This document shows positions 16,771-24,913 of a stretch of DNA of 52,562 bases, piece after piece. The DNA lies in contig DFXW01000015.1 in the NCBI GenBank assembly GCA_002382495.1, positions 2,421-54,982 on the forward strand, given 5' to 3'. Numbering within the stretch: position 1 is the stretch's first letter; each line of letters starts with the position of its first letter. A program made the translations under genes and the position numbers. The notes below the pieces were generated by a model. It worked only from the letters and a program-made list of their open reading frames with translations, ran no database searches and had not been told where the DNA came from. This DNA is from Flavobacterium sp. UBA4098 (GTDB lineage Bacteria; Bacteroidota; Bacteroidia; Flavobacteriales; Flavobacteriaceae).

Positions 16771-17421
16771 TTAAGAATGGGCTTGAAGCCAATTCTTAAA
16801 GTCAAAAAATACCTGAGGTGAAATACCATGACCAATAGGGTATTCTTTGTACGTGTGAGTAATTCCTACTTGAGTTAAAAATTCATCTGATTTTCTGGCC
16901 CATTCAATTGGAATTACTTGGTCTACGGTTCCGTGAGATGCAAAAACACCTAAAGTGGAAAAGTCATTATTTTCAAACCCTTCTTTTAAAATGGGTTCGC
17001 TAACATAGCCACTCAATCCGATCACATTTTTGATTTTTTTTGGATTTGAAAGTGCTACTCCATAACTTAAAATGGCCCCTTGGCTAAAACCAATTAGCGT
17101 AATGCTGTTTTTATCAATGGGATAATTAGCAACTAGTTCATCTATAAATGTACCAATTAAATCTCTAGAAACTTTAGCTTGTTCATGGTCAGAAAATTTA
17201 TTTTCGTCTGCATCAAAATTGATGGCATACCAAGCATAACTTCCGTATTGTAAATCATAAGGAGCACGCGCTGAAACGATGTAATTGTCTTCAGGAAGTT
17301 CAGAGGCAAAAGAAAACAAATCGGTTTCATTGCTTCCGTATCCGTGTAATAAAAGCAAAAGGGGATTGGACTCCTTTTTTATTTTAGGCTCTTTGATCAG
17401 GTATTCTAATGATAAATTCAT
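16771..17421 (-). CDS. Alpha/beta hydrolase, carboxylesterase/phospholipase family
   Basis: The 216-residue protein has the LLLLHGYGSNETD oxyanion region, the nucleophile elbow GFSQGA with Ser113, Asp167 in GTVDQVIP and His198 in IGHGISP, giving a complete Ser-Asp-His triad. Length and order match the cytosolic carboxylesterase/lysophospholipase (YtpA/EstB-like) family. There is no signal peptide. It is the last gene of a minus-strand operon after a DUF4870-like membrane protein (4-base gap) and a dihydroorotase-like protein. The natural substrate is unknown. Confidence 0.85.
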   Translation of the reverse strand: MNLSLEYLIKEPKIKKESNPLLLLLHGYGSNETDLFSFASELPEDNYIVSARAPYDLQYGSYAWYAINFDADENKFSDHEQAKVSRDLIGTFIDELVANYPIDKNSITLIGFSQGAILSYGVALSNPKKIKNVIGLSGYVSEPILKEGFENNDFSTLGVFASHGTVDQVIPIEWARKSDEFLTQVGITHTYKEYPIGHGISPQVFFDFKNWLQAHS

Positions 17422-17425
17422 GATG

Positions 17426-17755
17426 TTACGAAATATTGGATAACCATTTCTGGAAATAAGAACCTAACAATGGCATTGGTTTAGTTTCGCCTTTAATAGC
17501 GGTAAAAATACCATAACTCCACAAAATAGAGATGAAAATCCACATAGGAAATGAAATCAATAAACTGTCAAAATTGCTAATGATTAAGCCTAAAGAAATA
17601 AATGTCAAAGTCAATCCTAATCCTTGACGGATATGAAAAGTGGCAAACGGATTCTTATTTTCGGCATTCATGGACATGGCGATAAAAACGCCAATTCCTA
17701 AAATATAACTGGTGATGGCGGTTGATTTACCTGCTTCAATCGTTTCTTTGTTCAT
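17426..17755 (-). CDS. Small membrane protein, DUF4870/Tic20-like
   Basis: The 109-residue protein has three hydrophobic segments (about 13-30, 47-64 and 69-90) and a conserved-looking NPFATFHIRQGLGL between the first two, a feature of DUF4870/Tic20-like membrane proteins, whose role in bacteria is not settled. It begins 3 bases after the dihydroorotase-like gene and ends 4 bases before the esterase gene, so all three are probably translated from one message. Confidence 0.7.
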   Translation of the reverse strand: MNKETIEAGKSTAITSYILGIGVFIAMSMNAENKNPFATFHIRQGLGLTLTFISLGLIISNFDSLLISFPMWIFISILWSYGIFTAIKGETKPMPLLGSYFQKWLSNIS

Positions 17756-17758
17756 GTT

Positions 17759-19015
17759 TTATTGGTTTAGAATCAATTGGTTTTGATTCATAATTCCGTA
17801 TACTTTTCCTTTCATTTCAGTGCCAATAAAAGCGGAGTTTTTCGATTTTGACAAAATGGATTCAGAAGTAAAACTGCTTTTCCCTTCCGGATTGAATAAA
17901 CTTAAATTAGCTTTAGCACCCTCAGAGATTGTTGGATTTTCTATTCCAAATAAAGCTCTTGCTGCGGTAAGTTTTTCAATTACTGTTTCGATAGGCAATA
18001 CTGTCAGTAAAGCTCCAAAAGCACTTTCCAAACCAATTGTTCCGCTTTTTGCCGTGTCAAAATCCATTTTTTTATGTTCGATATCAATTGGATTGTGATC
18101 TGAAGTAATCAAATCAATAGTGCCGTTCTTAACGCCTTCAATCAAAGCGAGTCGATCAGCTTCTGTTCGTAATGGAGGGTTTACTTTGTAGCGAGTATCA
18201 AAATCTTCTAGTTTTACATCAGTTAAAATCAGGTTGTGAACTGAAACACTGCAACTTACATTCATACCTTTAGCTTTGGCTTCTTGAATTAAAGTTGCTG
18301 ATTTCGCGGTGGAAATAGTTGGTATATGTAGTTTTCCTCCGGTATATTCAAGGAGAAATAAATTTCTTGCCACTTGTAATTCCTCTGCTAAATTGGGTAT
18401 TCCTTTTAAGCCTAATCGTGTTGAAACAACACCTTCATTTGCGACACCATTCCCTTTGATTTTTTCGTCTTGGGAGAAAGCGATTACTAAGCCATCAAAA
18501 TCTTGTGCGTATTGCAAGGCTATTTTTAACAAATTGGCATTATCCAAATTTCTATTGTAATCTCCAAAAGCTATAGCTCCAGCATTTTTCATATCGAACA
18601 ATTCAGCCATATCTTTTCCTTCACTTCCTTTGGTTAATGCTCCAATAGGAAAGAGCTCAGTTGCTGCACTTTGTGCTTTACTTTTTACAAAATGAACTTG
18701 CGATTGATTGTCAATTATTGGGTAAGAGTTGGGTTGTAGTGCAATTCCGGTAAACCCGCTTTTAGCAGCAACTTGCAAACCGTTTTCAATAGTTTCTCGA
18801 TCTTCAAATCCCGGTTCGCCAAGTGAAACACTGCTGTCAAACCAACCTGGTGAAACATGTAGATTGTCCAATTGAATTTCTTGACAATTATCTGGATTAG
18901 GGAGAGCGGTTCCAATTTTAGTGATACAACCATCTGCAATGAATATGTCTACAGTCTTGTTGTGAAATGGACTATTAGGATCGATAATAGTTGCGCTTCG
19001 GATGATTGTTTTCAT
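17759..19015 (-). CDS. Dihydroorotase-like protein with lost metal ligands (PyrC/PyrX-like)
   Basis: The 418-residue amidohydrolase aligns along its whole length with class I dihydroorotase, with PGFEDRETIENG, PNSYP and SDHNP. Where active enzymes have D-x-H-x-H-x-R, this one reads DSSVSLG (D60, S62, S64, G66). The later ligand histidine of the usual HxED segment is replaced in AFSQDE (about 180-184). His230, Asp306 and His307 remain. It is therefore probably not a normal zinc dihydroorotase; it may be an inactive partner like PyrX, or have changed chemistry. It heads the operon with the DUF4870-like and esterase genes. Confidence 0.82.
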   Translation of the reverse strand: MKTIIRSATIIDPNSPFHNKTVDIFIADGCITKIGTALPNPDNCQEIQLDNLHVSPGWFDSSVSLGEPGFEDRETIENGLQVAAKSGFTGIALQPNSYPIIDNQSQVHFVKSKAQSAATELFPIGALTKGSEGKDMAELFDMKNAGAIAFGDYNRNLDNANLLKIALQYAQDFDGLVIAFSQDEKIKGNGVANEGVVSTRLGLKGIPNLAEELQVARNLFLLEYTGGKLHIPTISTAKSATLIQEAKAKGMNVSCSVSVHNLILTDVKLEDFDTRYKVNPPLRTEADRLALIEGVKNGTIDLITSDHNPIDIEHKKMDFDTAKSGTIGLESAFGALLTVLPIETVIEKLTAARALFGIENPTISEGAKANLSLFNPEGKSSFTSESILSKSKNSAFIGTEMKGKVYGIMNQNQLILNQ

Positions 19016-19441
19016 GTTGTGTTTGATTTTTTATTGTGTAAAATCTACTTATTATTATACTCTAAACCAGTATTTTAAAATATTTTATCGAAAGTGATTA
19101 TTTATATTAAATTTCAATTTTTGTATGATTGAAAAACTTAAATATTTTATTTTAGTATTTGGTTACAAATCAATTAATAATCATTCTATGATCCTTAATT
19201 ACTGTGCAAATATAAGAAACCATTTCCATTTTCGGCTATCGTTAATTTAGCTTTACACTTCGTTAAAAATGGTTGTAATTGAATTGATCGAATTTACATT
19301 TGAAAGTAGTTTTAATTGTTTTGAAATAATACCGTGAAGGATTTCATTGATTTAATTATTGTAATCTTGATTTAAATATATCCATTTACAAATGTAGCGC
19401 TAATCATTATTGTTTATTTTAGCCCTTCAATTGTATTCAAA
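19016..19441. other. Long intergenic region with divergent promoter signals and repeats
   Basis: This 426-base AT-rich region separates the dihydroorotase-like and lactonase genes. A minus-strand TATATTTGCACA promoter element lies at 19214-19203. An 8-bp inverted repeat (AACCATTT 19218-19225, AAATGGTT 19267-19274) encloses two TCGTTAA copies at 19239 and 19260, 21 bases apart. A candidate plus-strand -7 variant TATTTTAG is at 19415-19422. I see no gene or RNA that I can name here. Confidence 0.5.
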
Positions 19442-20551
19442 ATGAAAAATAGTATTCTACTTCTGTTCTTGGGTTTAATTTCTTTGGCTCAAGCCCAAAC
19501 CAATACATTTCCTTTGTTAATTGGTACTTACACTTCTAGTTGTGACAGTAAAGGAATTTATGTGTACGATTTTGATGCCAATACGGGTGATTTTGTATTC
19601 AAAAATGCAACTGAAAAAGTAATTAACCCTAGCTACCTTGCACTTTCTAAAAACCAAAAAGTGCTGTATTCAGTCAATGAAAACGGAACTGAAAGTACGA
19701 TAAGCTCTTTTGGATTGGATGGAACTACAGGTCAATTAACGAGTTTGAATCAGCAAAAGGCGCAGGGTGCAGATCCTTGCTATATTATCAATGATGATCT
19801 GAATGTAATTGTGGCTAACTATTCTGGTGGTAATATTGCTGTTTTTAGAAAAAATGCAGATGGTAGTTTGACCGAGGCCAAACAACTAATGCAACACAAG
19901 GGCAAAGGAATTCATCCACGCCAAGAAAGTGCTCATGTTCATATGGTGTATTTTTCACCAGATAAGAAATATGTATTGAGTACTGATTTAGGTACCGATT
20001 CTGTAGATATTTATAAATACCATCCAGATGCTGCTAATGATGTTTTGCAATGGGAAAGTTCGATTCCAGTTCAATCGGGGAGTGGACCGCGTCATTTAAT
20101 TTTTAGCAAAGAAGGGAAAAAGGTGTATGTGTTGCAAGAATTAAATGGCGCTATTTCAGTATTTGATTTTGCCAATGATAAATTGAATAAAATTCAAGAA
20201 ACTACCATTTTAGCGAAAGATTTTAAAGGTAATTTTACCGGAGCTGATATTCATATTTCGCCTGATGGAAAGTTTCTGTATGCTTCGAATCGAGGTGAAG
20301 CAAATACGATTTCTATTTTTAAAATACTTAAAAATGGTCAGTTACAGCCGCTTTCAGTTGTTTCTTCTTTAGGGAAGGGACCTCGAAATTTTGTCATTGA
20401 TCCAACCGGTAAGTTTCTTTTAGTTGCACATCAATATTCTAATGACATTGTTGTTTTTAAAAGGGATTTATCTTCAGGAGCAATTTCCGATACGGGTAAA
20501 CGAATTGAATTGTGTTCGCCGGTATGTTTGGTTTTCGGGAATCAGAAGTAA
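19442..20551 (+). CDS. Exported lactonase-type seven-bladed beta-propeller protein
   Basis: The 369-residue protein belongs to the lactonase family that includes 6-phosphogluconolactonase YbhE/Pgl. Repeating strands of the type SPDGKFLYASNRGEANTISIF, ARHPR-like GIHPRQESAHVHM and GKGPRNFVIDPTGKFLL are typical. The first about 18 residues (MKNSILLLFLGLISLAQA) form a signal peptide, so it should be periplasmic or exported, where 6-phosphogluconolactone is not expected. The Pgl name would thus be misleading; another lactone or a non-enzymatic propeller is possible. It stands alone, converging on the helicase gene with 5 bases between the stops. Confidence 0.82.
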   Translation: MKNSILLLFLGLISLAQAQTNTFPLLIGTYTSSCDSKGIYVYDFDANTGDFVFKNATEKVINPSYLALSKNQKVLYSVNENGTESTISSFGLDGTTGQLTSLNQQKAQGADPCYIINDDLNVIVANYSGGNIAVFRKNADGSLTEAKQLMQHKGKGIHPRQESAHVHMVYFSPDKKYVLSTDLGTDSVDIYKYHPDAANDVLQWESSIPVQSGSGPRHLIFSKEGKKVYVLQELNGAISVFDFANDKLNKIQETTILAKDFKGNFTGADIHISPDGKFLYASNRGEANTISIFKILKNGQLQPLSVVSSLGKGPRNFVIDPTGKFLLVAHQYSNDIVVFKRDLSSGAISDTGKRIELCSPVCLVFGNQK

Positions 20552-20556
20552 TAGTT

Positions 20557-21903
20557 TTATTTTTTCTTCTTTTTTTGAGCTCTGGTTTTTAGCATGTTTC
20601 GATTGACAGAACCGTGTGTTTTTTTCTTTGTCTTTGATGGTCCACCTAAGTTCACTTTGGTGTTCTTTTTGGCTTTTTCGTGGTAAGCACCATCACCCTC
20701 TAATTTCACTTTTTTCATCAAAAATTTCACCGGTTGGCGGTCTTTTTCTGGACCAATCAACTTTATGGAAATTTCAACTTCTTCCGGAAATGGAGTGATT
20801 TCGAGTTCTTTGTTCATTAAAACTTCTACTTCCACAAAAGATTCTTCTTCGCGAGGGGTAACAAAGCTAATGGAGGTTCCTTCAGCATCAGCACGACCGG
20901 TTCGTCCAATTCGGTGCATATACAATTCAGGAAGCTCTGGCATTTCAAAGTTGATGACGTGCGTAATATTGGAAATATCCAAACCTCTCGCCATAATATC
21001 TGTCGTAATTAAACCACGCAAATTACCTTCTTGAAACTCTGCCATCGTGCTTAAACGGTAGTTTTGTGATTTATTGGAGTGAATTACTCCAAACTGTCCT
21101 TCAAATTCTTCATCAATGCTTTCAAACAGCATATCCGATATTTTTTTATTGTTCACAAAAACCAAAACTCGACTCATACTTTCGTCTGAAGTCAATAAAT
21201 GTTTCAATAAATTAACTTTGGTATTGAAATTCGGAACCTGATATGTAATTTGTTTTATTTTTTCTAATGGTGTTCCCGAAGCTGATAGTGTGACTTCCTC
21301 TGGATAATCAAAAAAGTCGTTCAAAACAGCATCTACCTCTTCGGTCATGGTTGCTGAAAACAATATGTTTTGACGTTTGGTTTTCATCATCGCTAACAGA
21401 GCCGTTAATTGGGTTCTAAATCCTAAATTCAACATTTCGTCAAATTCGTCGATGACTAATTTTTGAGTTTCGTCAAAACGAACTACTGCATCTAAGGCCA
21501 AATCCATTGTTCTACCTGGTGTTCCAACTAATATATCCACACCTTCGTAAACCGCTTTTTTCTGTGTATTGATGTTCACTCCTCCATAAATTCCAAGTGT
21601 GCTAACCGACATATATTTGGTTAATTTCTCCACTTCTTCAACAACTTGAACCACTAATTCTCGGGTAGGAACCAAAATCACAATTTTAGGAGTGTTGGTA
21701 TTGGTAAACTTGTATAGTTTTAATAACGGCAATAAATAAGCAAAGGTTTTACCCGTTCCTGTTTGAGCAATTCCCATCATATCTCGTCCTGACATGATCA
21801 CAGAAAAAGATTTTTCCTGGATTGGAGTCGGTGTAGTAAAGCCCAATTCGTCAATGGCTTTTTGTACGGATTTAGGAAGATTGAATTGCTCAAAAGTGCT
21901 CAT
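20557..21903 (-). CDS. DEAD-box family RNA helicase with DEFD motif II
   Basis: The 448-residue ATP-dependent RNA helicase has motif I AQTGTGKT (46-53 region), Ia PTRELV (79-84), Ib GTPGR, III SAT, V ARGLD and VI HRIGRTGR. The usual DEAD box reads D152-E-F-D155 instead. The Q-motif region (TPIQE) is present. The C-terminal tail is rich in lysine (KTRAQKKKKK), probably for RNA binding. It likely helps ribosome assembly or mRNA turnover; the exact target is unknown. A TACCTTTGCACA promoter element is at 21927-21916. Confidence 0.9.
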   Translation of the reverse strand: MSTFEQFNLPKSVQKAIDELGFTTPTPIQEKSFSVIMSGRDMMGIAQTGTGKTFAYLLPLLKLYKFTNTNTPKIVILVPTRELVVQVVEEVEKLTKYMSVSTLGIYGGVNINTQKKAVYEGVDILVGTPGRTMDLALDAVVRFDETQKLVIDEFDEMLNLGFRTQLTALLAMMKTKRQNILFSATMTEEVDAVLNDFFDYPEEVTLSASGTPLEKIKQITYQVPNFNTKVNLLKHLLTSDESMSRVLVFVNNKKISDMLFESIDEEFEGQFGVIHSNKSQNYRLSTMAEFQEGNLRGLITTDIMARGLDISNITHVINFEMPELPELYMHRIGRTGRADAEGTSISFVTPREEESFVEVEVLMNKELEITPFPEEVEISIKLIGPEKDRQPVKFLMKKVKLEGDGAYHEKAKKNTKVNLGGPSKTKKKTHGSVNRNMLKTRAQKKKKK

Positions 21904-21915
21904 AAAATGCTATTT

Positions 21916-21927
21916 TGTGCAAAGGTA
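21916..21927 (-). promoter_or_regulatory. Promoter element of the helicase gene
   Basis: The minus strand reads TACCTTTGCACA, an extended TAnnTTTG element, 12 bases before the helicase start codon; the leader would be very short. Confidence 0.5.
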
Positions 21928-21972
21928 CATTAAAAAGAGGGATTATAGGTGTATTATATTAGAGGAGTCCAA

Positions 21973-22737
21973 TTAGAAACCTTCAAAGACTCCCAATCCA
22001 AACAAGGCAAAGTCATATTTTACGGGGTCATTTGGGTCTAAAATTCGCAGTTGTGTATCTAATTCAGCTAAGGCTTTGGCATCGTTTTGTTTCCGATGTA
22101 GTAAACCTAATTTTCGTGCTACATTGCCTGAATGGACATCGAGTGGGCAAGAGAGCGCTGCGGGTGAAATACTTTTCCAAATACCTAAATCAACTCCTTT
22201 GGTGTCTTGGCGTACCATCCAACGCAAATACATATTGATGCGTTTGGCCGCCGAATTATTCAGTGGATCTGAAATGTGTTTTTGAGTACGTGTTGCATGC
22301 GGAAAATCAAAAAAGAGTTTTTTGAATTCATGTATGCTCTTTTGCATAGAAAAGGCTTCTTGGTTTTGAGCAAAAACGGCTTCCAGTCCGTTGTGTTTTT
22401 GATAAATGTGTTGTAAGCCTTTGATGAAAACTATAAAATCTTGTCCGTTGAAGGTTCGGTGTACAAAGGATTCTAGATCTTTTAAATCTTTTTCTTGATG
22501 CGAAAGAATAAAGTCATAGGGTGAATTTCCCATCAATTCCATCATGCGATGTGCATTTTTGATGATCATCTTGCGGTTGCCCCAAGCGATGGTTGCGGCC
22601 AAAAATCCGGCAATTTCTACATCTTCTTTTTGGGAAAATAAATGCGGAATTTGAACAGGATCGCTATCTATAAAATCTTGGGTGTTATATTGTATAACCT
22701 TTTCGTCCAAAAAAGATTTTAGTTCGGCAGCTTTCAT
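21973..22737 (-). CDS. TIGR02757 family protein (DUF2400), uncharacterised
   Basis: The 254-residue protein carries the landmarks of TIGR02757: an EIAGFLAATIAWGNRKMI block near residues 40-57, and RWMVRQDTKGVDLGIWK followed by CPLDVHSGNVARKLGLL near 170-215. The second half, with a basic helix, a conserved Asp and a PLDxH motif, recalls the layout of helix-hairpin-helix DNA glycosylases; that resemblance is my inference. The gene lies 14 bases after the LolD-type ATPase gene in the same direction. No function has been proven for the family to my knowledge. Confidence 0.82.
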   Translation of the reverse strand: MKAAELKSFLDEKVIQYNTQDFIDSDPVQIPHLFSQKEDVEIAGFLAATIAWGNRKMIIKNAHRMMELMGNSPYDFILSHQEKDLKDLESFVHRTFNGQDFIVFIKGLQHIYQKHNGLEAVFAQNQEAFSMQKSIHEFKKLFFDFPHATRTQKHISDPLNNSAAKRINMYLRWMVRQDTKGVDLGIWKSISPAALSCPLDVHSGNVARKLGLLHRKQNDAKALAELDTQLRILDPNDPVKYDFALFGLGVFEGF

Positions 22738-22751
22738 GGTAGCAGCTAAGA

Positions 22752-23417
22752 TTAAGGATTACTAATTTGTCCGTCTATCATAATCAATTTTCGATCCGCC
22801 ATATTAGCTAATTCTTCGTTGTGAGTGACAATGACAAAGGTTTGTCCAAACTCATCACGCAGTTGAAAAAACAATTGGTGTAAATTTTCTGCGGAAATCG
22901 TGTCCAGGTTTCCGGATGGTTCGTCAGCGAAAATTACATCGGGTTTGTTGATTAATGCCCGCGCAACAGCTACACGTTGTTGTTCTCCGCCAGAAAGTGC
23001 ATTCGGTTTATGATCGATACGATGCGAAAGACCTAAGTATTCCAATAATCGTTTGGCTTCTTTCTCGGTTTCTTGTTTGTTTTTATTGGCAATAAAAGCG
23101 GGAATACAAACATTTTCTAAAGCCGTAAATTCAGGTAATAATTGGTGAAATTGAAAGATAAAACCCAGATTCAAATTTCTGAATTTGGATAAATTTTTAT
23201 CATTCATTCTCAAAACATCTTCTCCATTAATCTGTAGCGATGTGCCTTCTTGAATGGAGGGTTTGTCTAGGGTGCCCAATAATTGCAACAAAGTCGTTTT
23301 TCCTGCTCCTGAAGCTCCAACAATAGAAACGATTTCTCCTTTTTGAATATGCAAATCCACGCCTTTTAGTACTTCTAATTGGTCGTAAAATTTATGTAGG
23401 TTTTTCGCTTGTATCAT
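22752..23417 (-). CDS. lolD: ABC transporter ATP-binding protein, LolD family
   Basis: The 221-residue ATPase has Walker A GASGAGKTT (34-42), signature LSGGEQQRVAVARA, Walker B VIFADEPSG and a conserved TQNEELA-like H-loop (VTHNEELAN). Length and motifs match LolD/MacB-type ATPases, which drive lipoprotein release or efflux with a FtsX-fold permease. No permease gene is adjacent, so the partner must be elsewhere. The following gene is a TIGR02757 protein. The symbol rests on family similarity only. Confidence 0.82.
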   Translation of the reverse strand: MIQAKNLHKFYDQLEVLKGVDLHIQKGEIVSIVGASGAGKTTLLQLLGTLDKPSIQEGTSLQINGEDVLRMNDKNLSKFRNLNLGFIFQFHQLLPEFTALENVCIPAFIANKNKQETEKEAKRLLEYLGLSHRIDHKPNALSGGEQQRVAVARALINKPDVIFADEPSGNLDTISAENLHQLFFQLRDEFGQTFVIVTHNEELANMADRKLIMIDGQISNP

Positions 23418-23493
23418 TAGGAACTAGTTTTTACAAAGAAACAAAGTTTTTAGTTATCCAAATGTAATTTTGGGTAAAGAATTCGTAGCGTAA

Positions 23494-23796
23494 TTATTCT
23501 TTGAATAAAAATCCCAATCCTAATTTTCGCAAGAGTTTTTTTTCAAACTTCCAGAAAAAGGCAAATTGGCCAAATAGAAATCCGATGCTAACTAACAGCA
23601 CTTGGTACAATGGAAAAATCAGAATGAGTCGAATAGGAGTAAACAAAAATCCAAAATCCTCTTTAGTTATTCCTAACCAAAGACAAACTGGTTTCGAAAC
23701 CATCGCTGAGGCCGAACCTGTTATTGCAAAAACGATAAAAATAATAGTCAGCTGTAAATTGGATTGAACTCCCCATCGCTGTTTTAATTTCTCCAT
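23494..23796 (-). CDS. Small membrane protein, DUF6787-like
   Basis: The start at 23796 (MEKLKQRWGV, 100 residues) is chosen over upstream in-frame codons because a TAACTTTG promoter element at 23824-23817 lies between them. Two membrane helices are visible (about 14-34 and 55-80), with KPVCLWLGI between and a basic C-terminal end (WKFEKKLLRKLG). It resembles the flavobacterial family I recall as DUF6787; function unknown. It stands alone between lolD and serA. Confidence 0.65.
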   Translation of the reverse strand: MEKLKQRWGVQSNLQLTIIFIVFAITGSASAMVSKPVCLWLGITKEDFGFLFTPIRLILIFPLYQVLLVSIGFLFGQFAFFWKFEKKLLRKLGLGFLFKE

Positions 23797-23816
23797 TTGG
23801 ATTGTCTTAAGCGTTA

Positions 23817-23824
23817 CAAAGTTA
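23817..23824 (-). promoter_or_regulatory. -7 element deciding the start of the DUF6787-like gene
   Basis: The minus strand reads TAACTTTG, a full match to TAnnTTTG, 20 bases before the ATG at 23796. It places the transcript start downstream of the longer in-frame start at 23874. Confidence 0.5.
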
Positions 23825-23846
23825 TCATTTTTGTACAAAGTAAAGC

Positions 23847-23878
23847 ATAAAAAAAGGATGCCTTTTTGAGACATCCTT
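23847..23878 (-). terminator. Intrinsic terminator after serA
   Basis: On the minus strand AAGGATG pairs with CATCCTT around a loop and is followed by a T run. It lies about 23 bases past the serA stop. Confidence 0.6.
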
Positions 23879-23900
23879 CTTATTTTTTATTTGAAAAAGA

Positions 23901-24851
23901 TTAACCTAAAATACTAATGATTTGTTGAGCTAATTCAGTTCCAATTCTATCTTGTGCTTCTCCTGTTGCTGCTCCAATGTGAGGTGTCAAAGAGATTTTT
24001 GGATGCATAAGGATTTTGATTTCTGGTTTTGGTTCGCTTTCAAAAACGTCCAATCCAGCAAAACCAACTTTTCCACTATCTAAAGCATCGATTAAAGCAA
24101 TTTCGTCGATTACTCCACCACGAGCACAGTTTACGATACCAACACCGTCTTTCATAATTGCCAATTCAGCTTTTGAAATGATGTATCCGTTTTGAGCTGG
24201 AACGTGTAATGAAATGAAATCAGCTTCTTTGAACAATGATTCTAACGATTGAGATACAATAGTTGTAGTGATTGATTGTCCGTCAAAGAATTCTACTTTC
24301 ACATCTACTTTTTCAATAAAACTATCCGCTGCAATCACTTTCATTCCAAGACCAAGCGCCATTTTCGCAGTAGCTTGACCAATACGACCAATTCCTACAA
24401 TTCCTAAAGTTTTACCTCTTAATTCAGTTCCGTTAGCGTAGGCTTTTTTCAATCCTTCAAAGTTAGCATCGCCTTCTAAAGGCATGTTTCTGTTAGAATC
24501 GTGTAAGAAACGAACTCCGTTGAATAAATGACCAAAAACCAACTCAGCAACTGATTCTGATGAAGAAGCTGGTGTGTTGATTACGTTGATTCCTTTACTT
24601 TTAGCATAGTCAACATCAATATTATCCATACCAACACCACCACGACCGATGATTTTGATACCAGGACAAGCATCGATAATATCTTTGCGAACTTTAGTTG
24701 CGCTTCTTACCAAAATAACGCTTACGTTATTTTCGTTAATAAAGTTAGCCACTTGTTCTTGCGCTACTTTTGTAGTAATCACTTCATATCCGCCTTTTTC
24801 TAAAGCTTGAATTCCGCTTTTAGAAATTCCGTCATTTGCTAATACTTTCAT
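23901..24851 (-). CDS. serA: D-3-phosphoglycerate dehydrogenase, short form
   Basis: SerA oxidises 3-phosphoglycerate in the first step of serine synthesis. The 316-residue protein has the NAD-binding GIGRIG (G153-x-G155-x2-G158), Arg244 in NCARGG, Glu273 in ESEP and catalytic His291 in TPHIGAAT. It ends right after the catalytic domain, so it lacks the C-terminal ACT domain through which serine inhibits the E. coli enzyme (410 residues). serC lies 62 bases upstream in the same direction. Substrate is inferred from that pairing, as short 2-hydroxyacid dehydrogenases look alike. Confidence 0.9.
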   Translation of the reverse strand: MKVLANDGISKSGIQALEKGGYEVITTKVAQEQVANFINENNVSVILVRSATKVRKDIIDACPGIKIIGRGGVGMDNIDVDYAKSKGINVINTPASSSESVAELVFGHLFNGVRFLHDSNRNMPLEGDANFEGLKKAYANGTELRGKTLGIVGIGRIGQATAKMALGLGMKVIAADSFIEKVDVKVEFFDGQSITTTIVSQSLESLFKEADFISLHVPAQNGYIISKAELAIMKDGVGIVNCARGGVIDEIALIDALDSGKVGFAGLDVFESEPKPEIKILMHPKISLTPHIGAATGEAQDRIGTELAQQIISILG

Positions 24852-24913
24852 TGTGTTTATTTCATTGCGAGGAATAAAGTGCCTTCATCCTCAAATTGAT
24901 AAATTATTTATAT

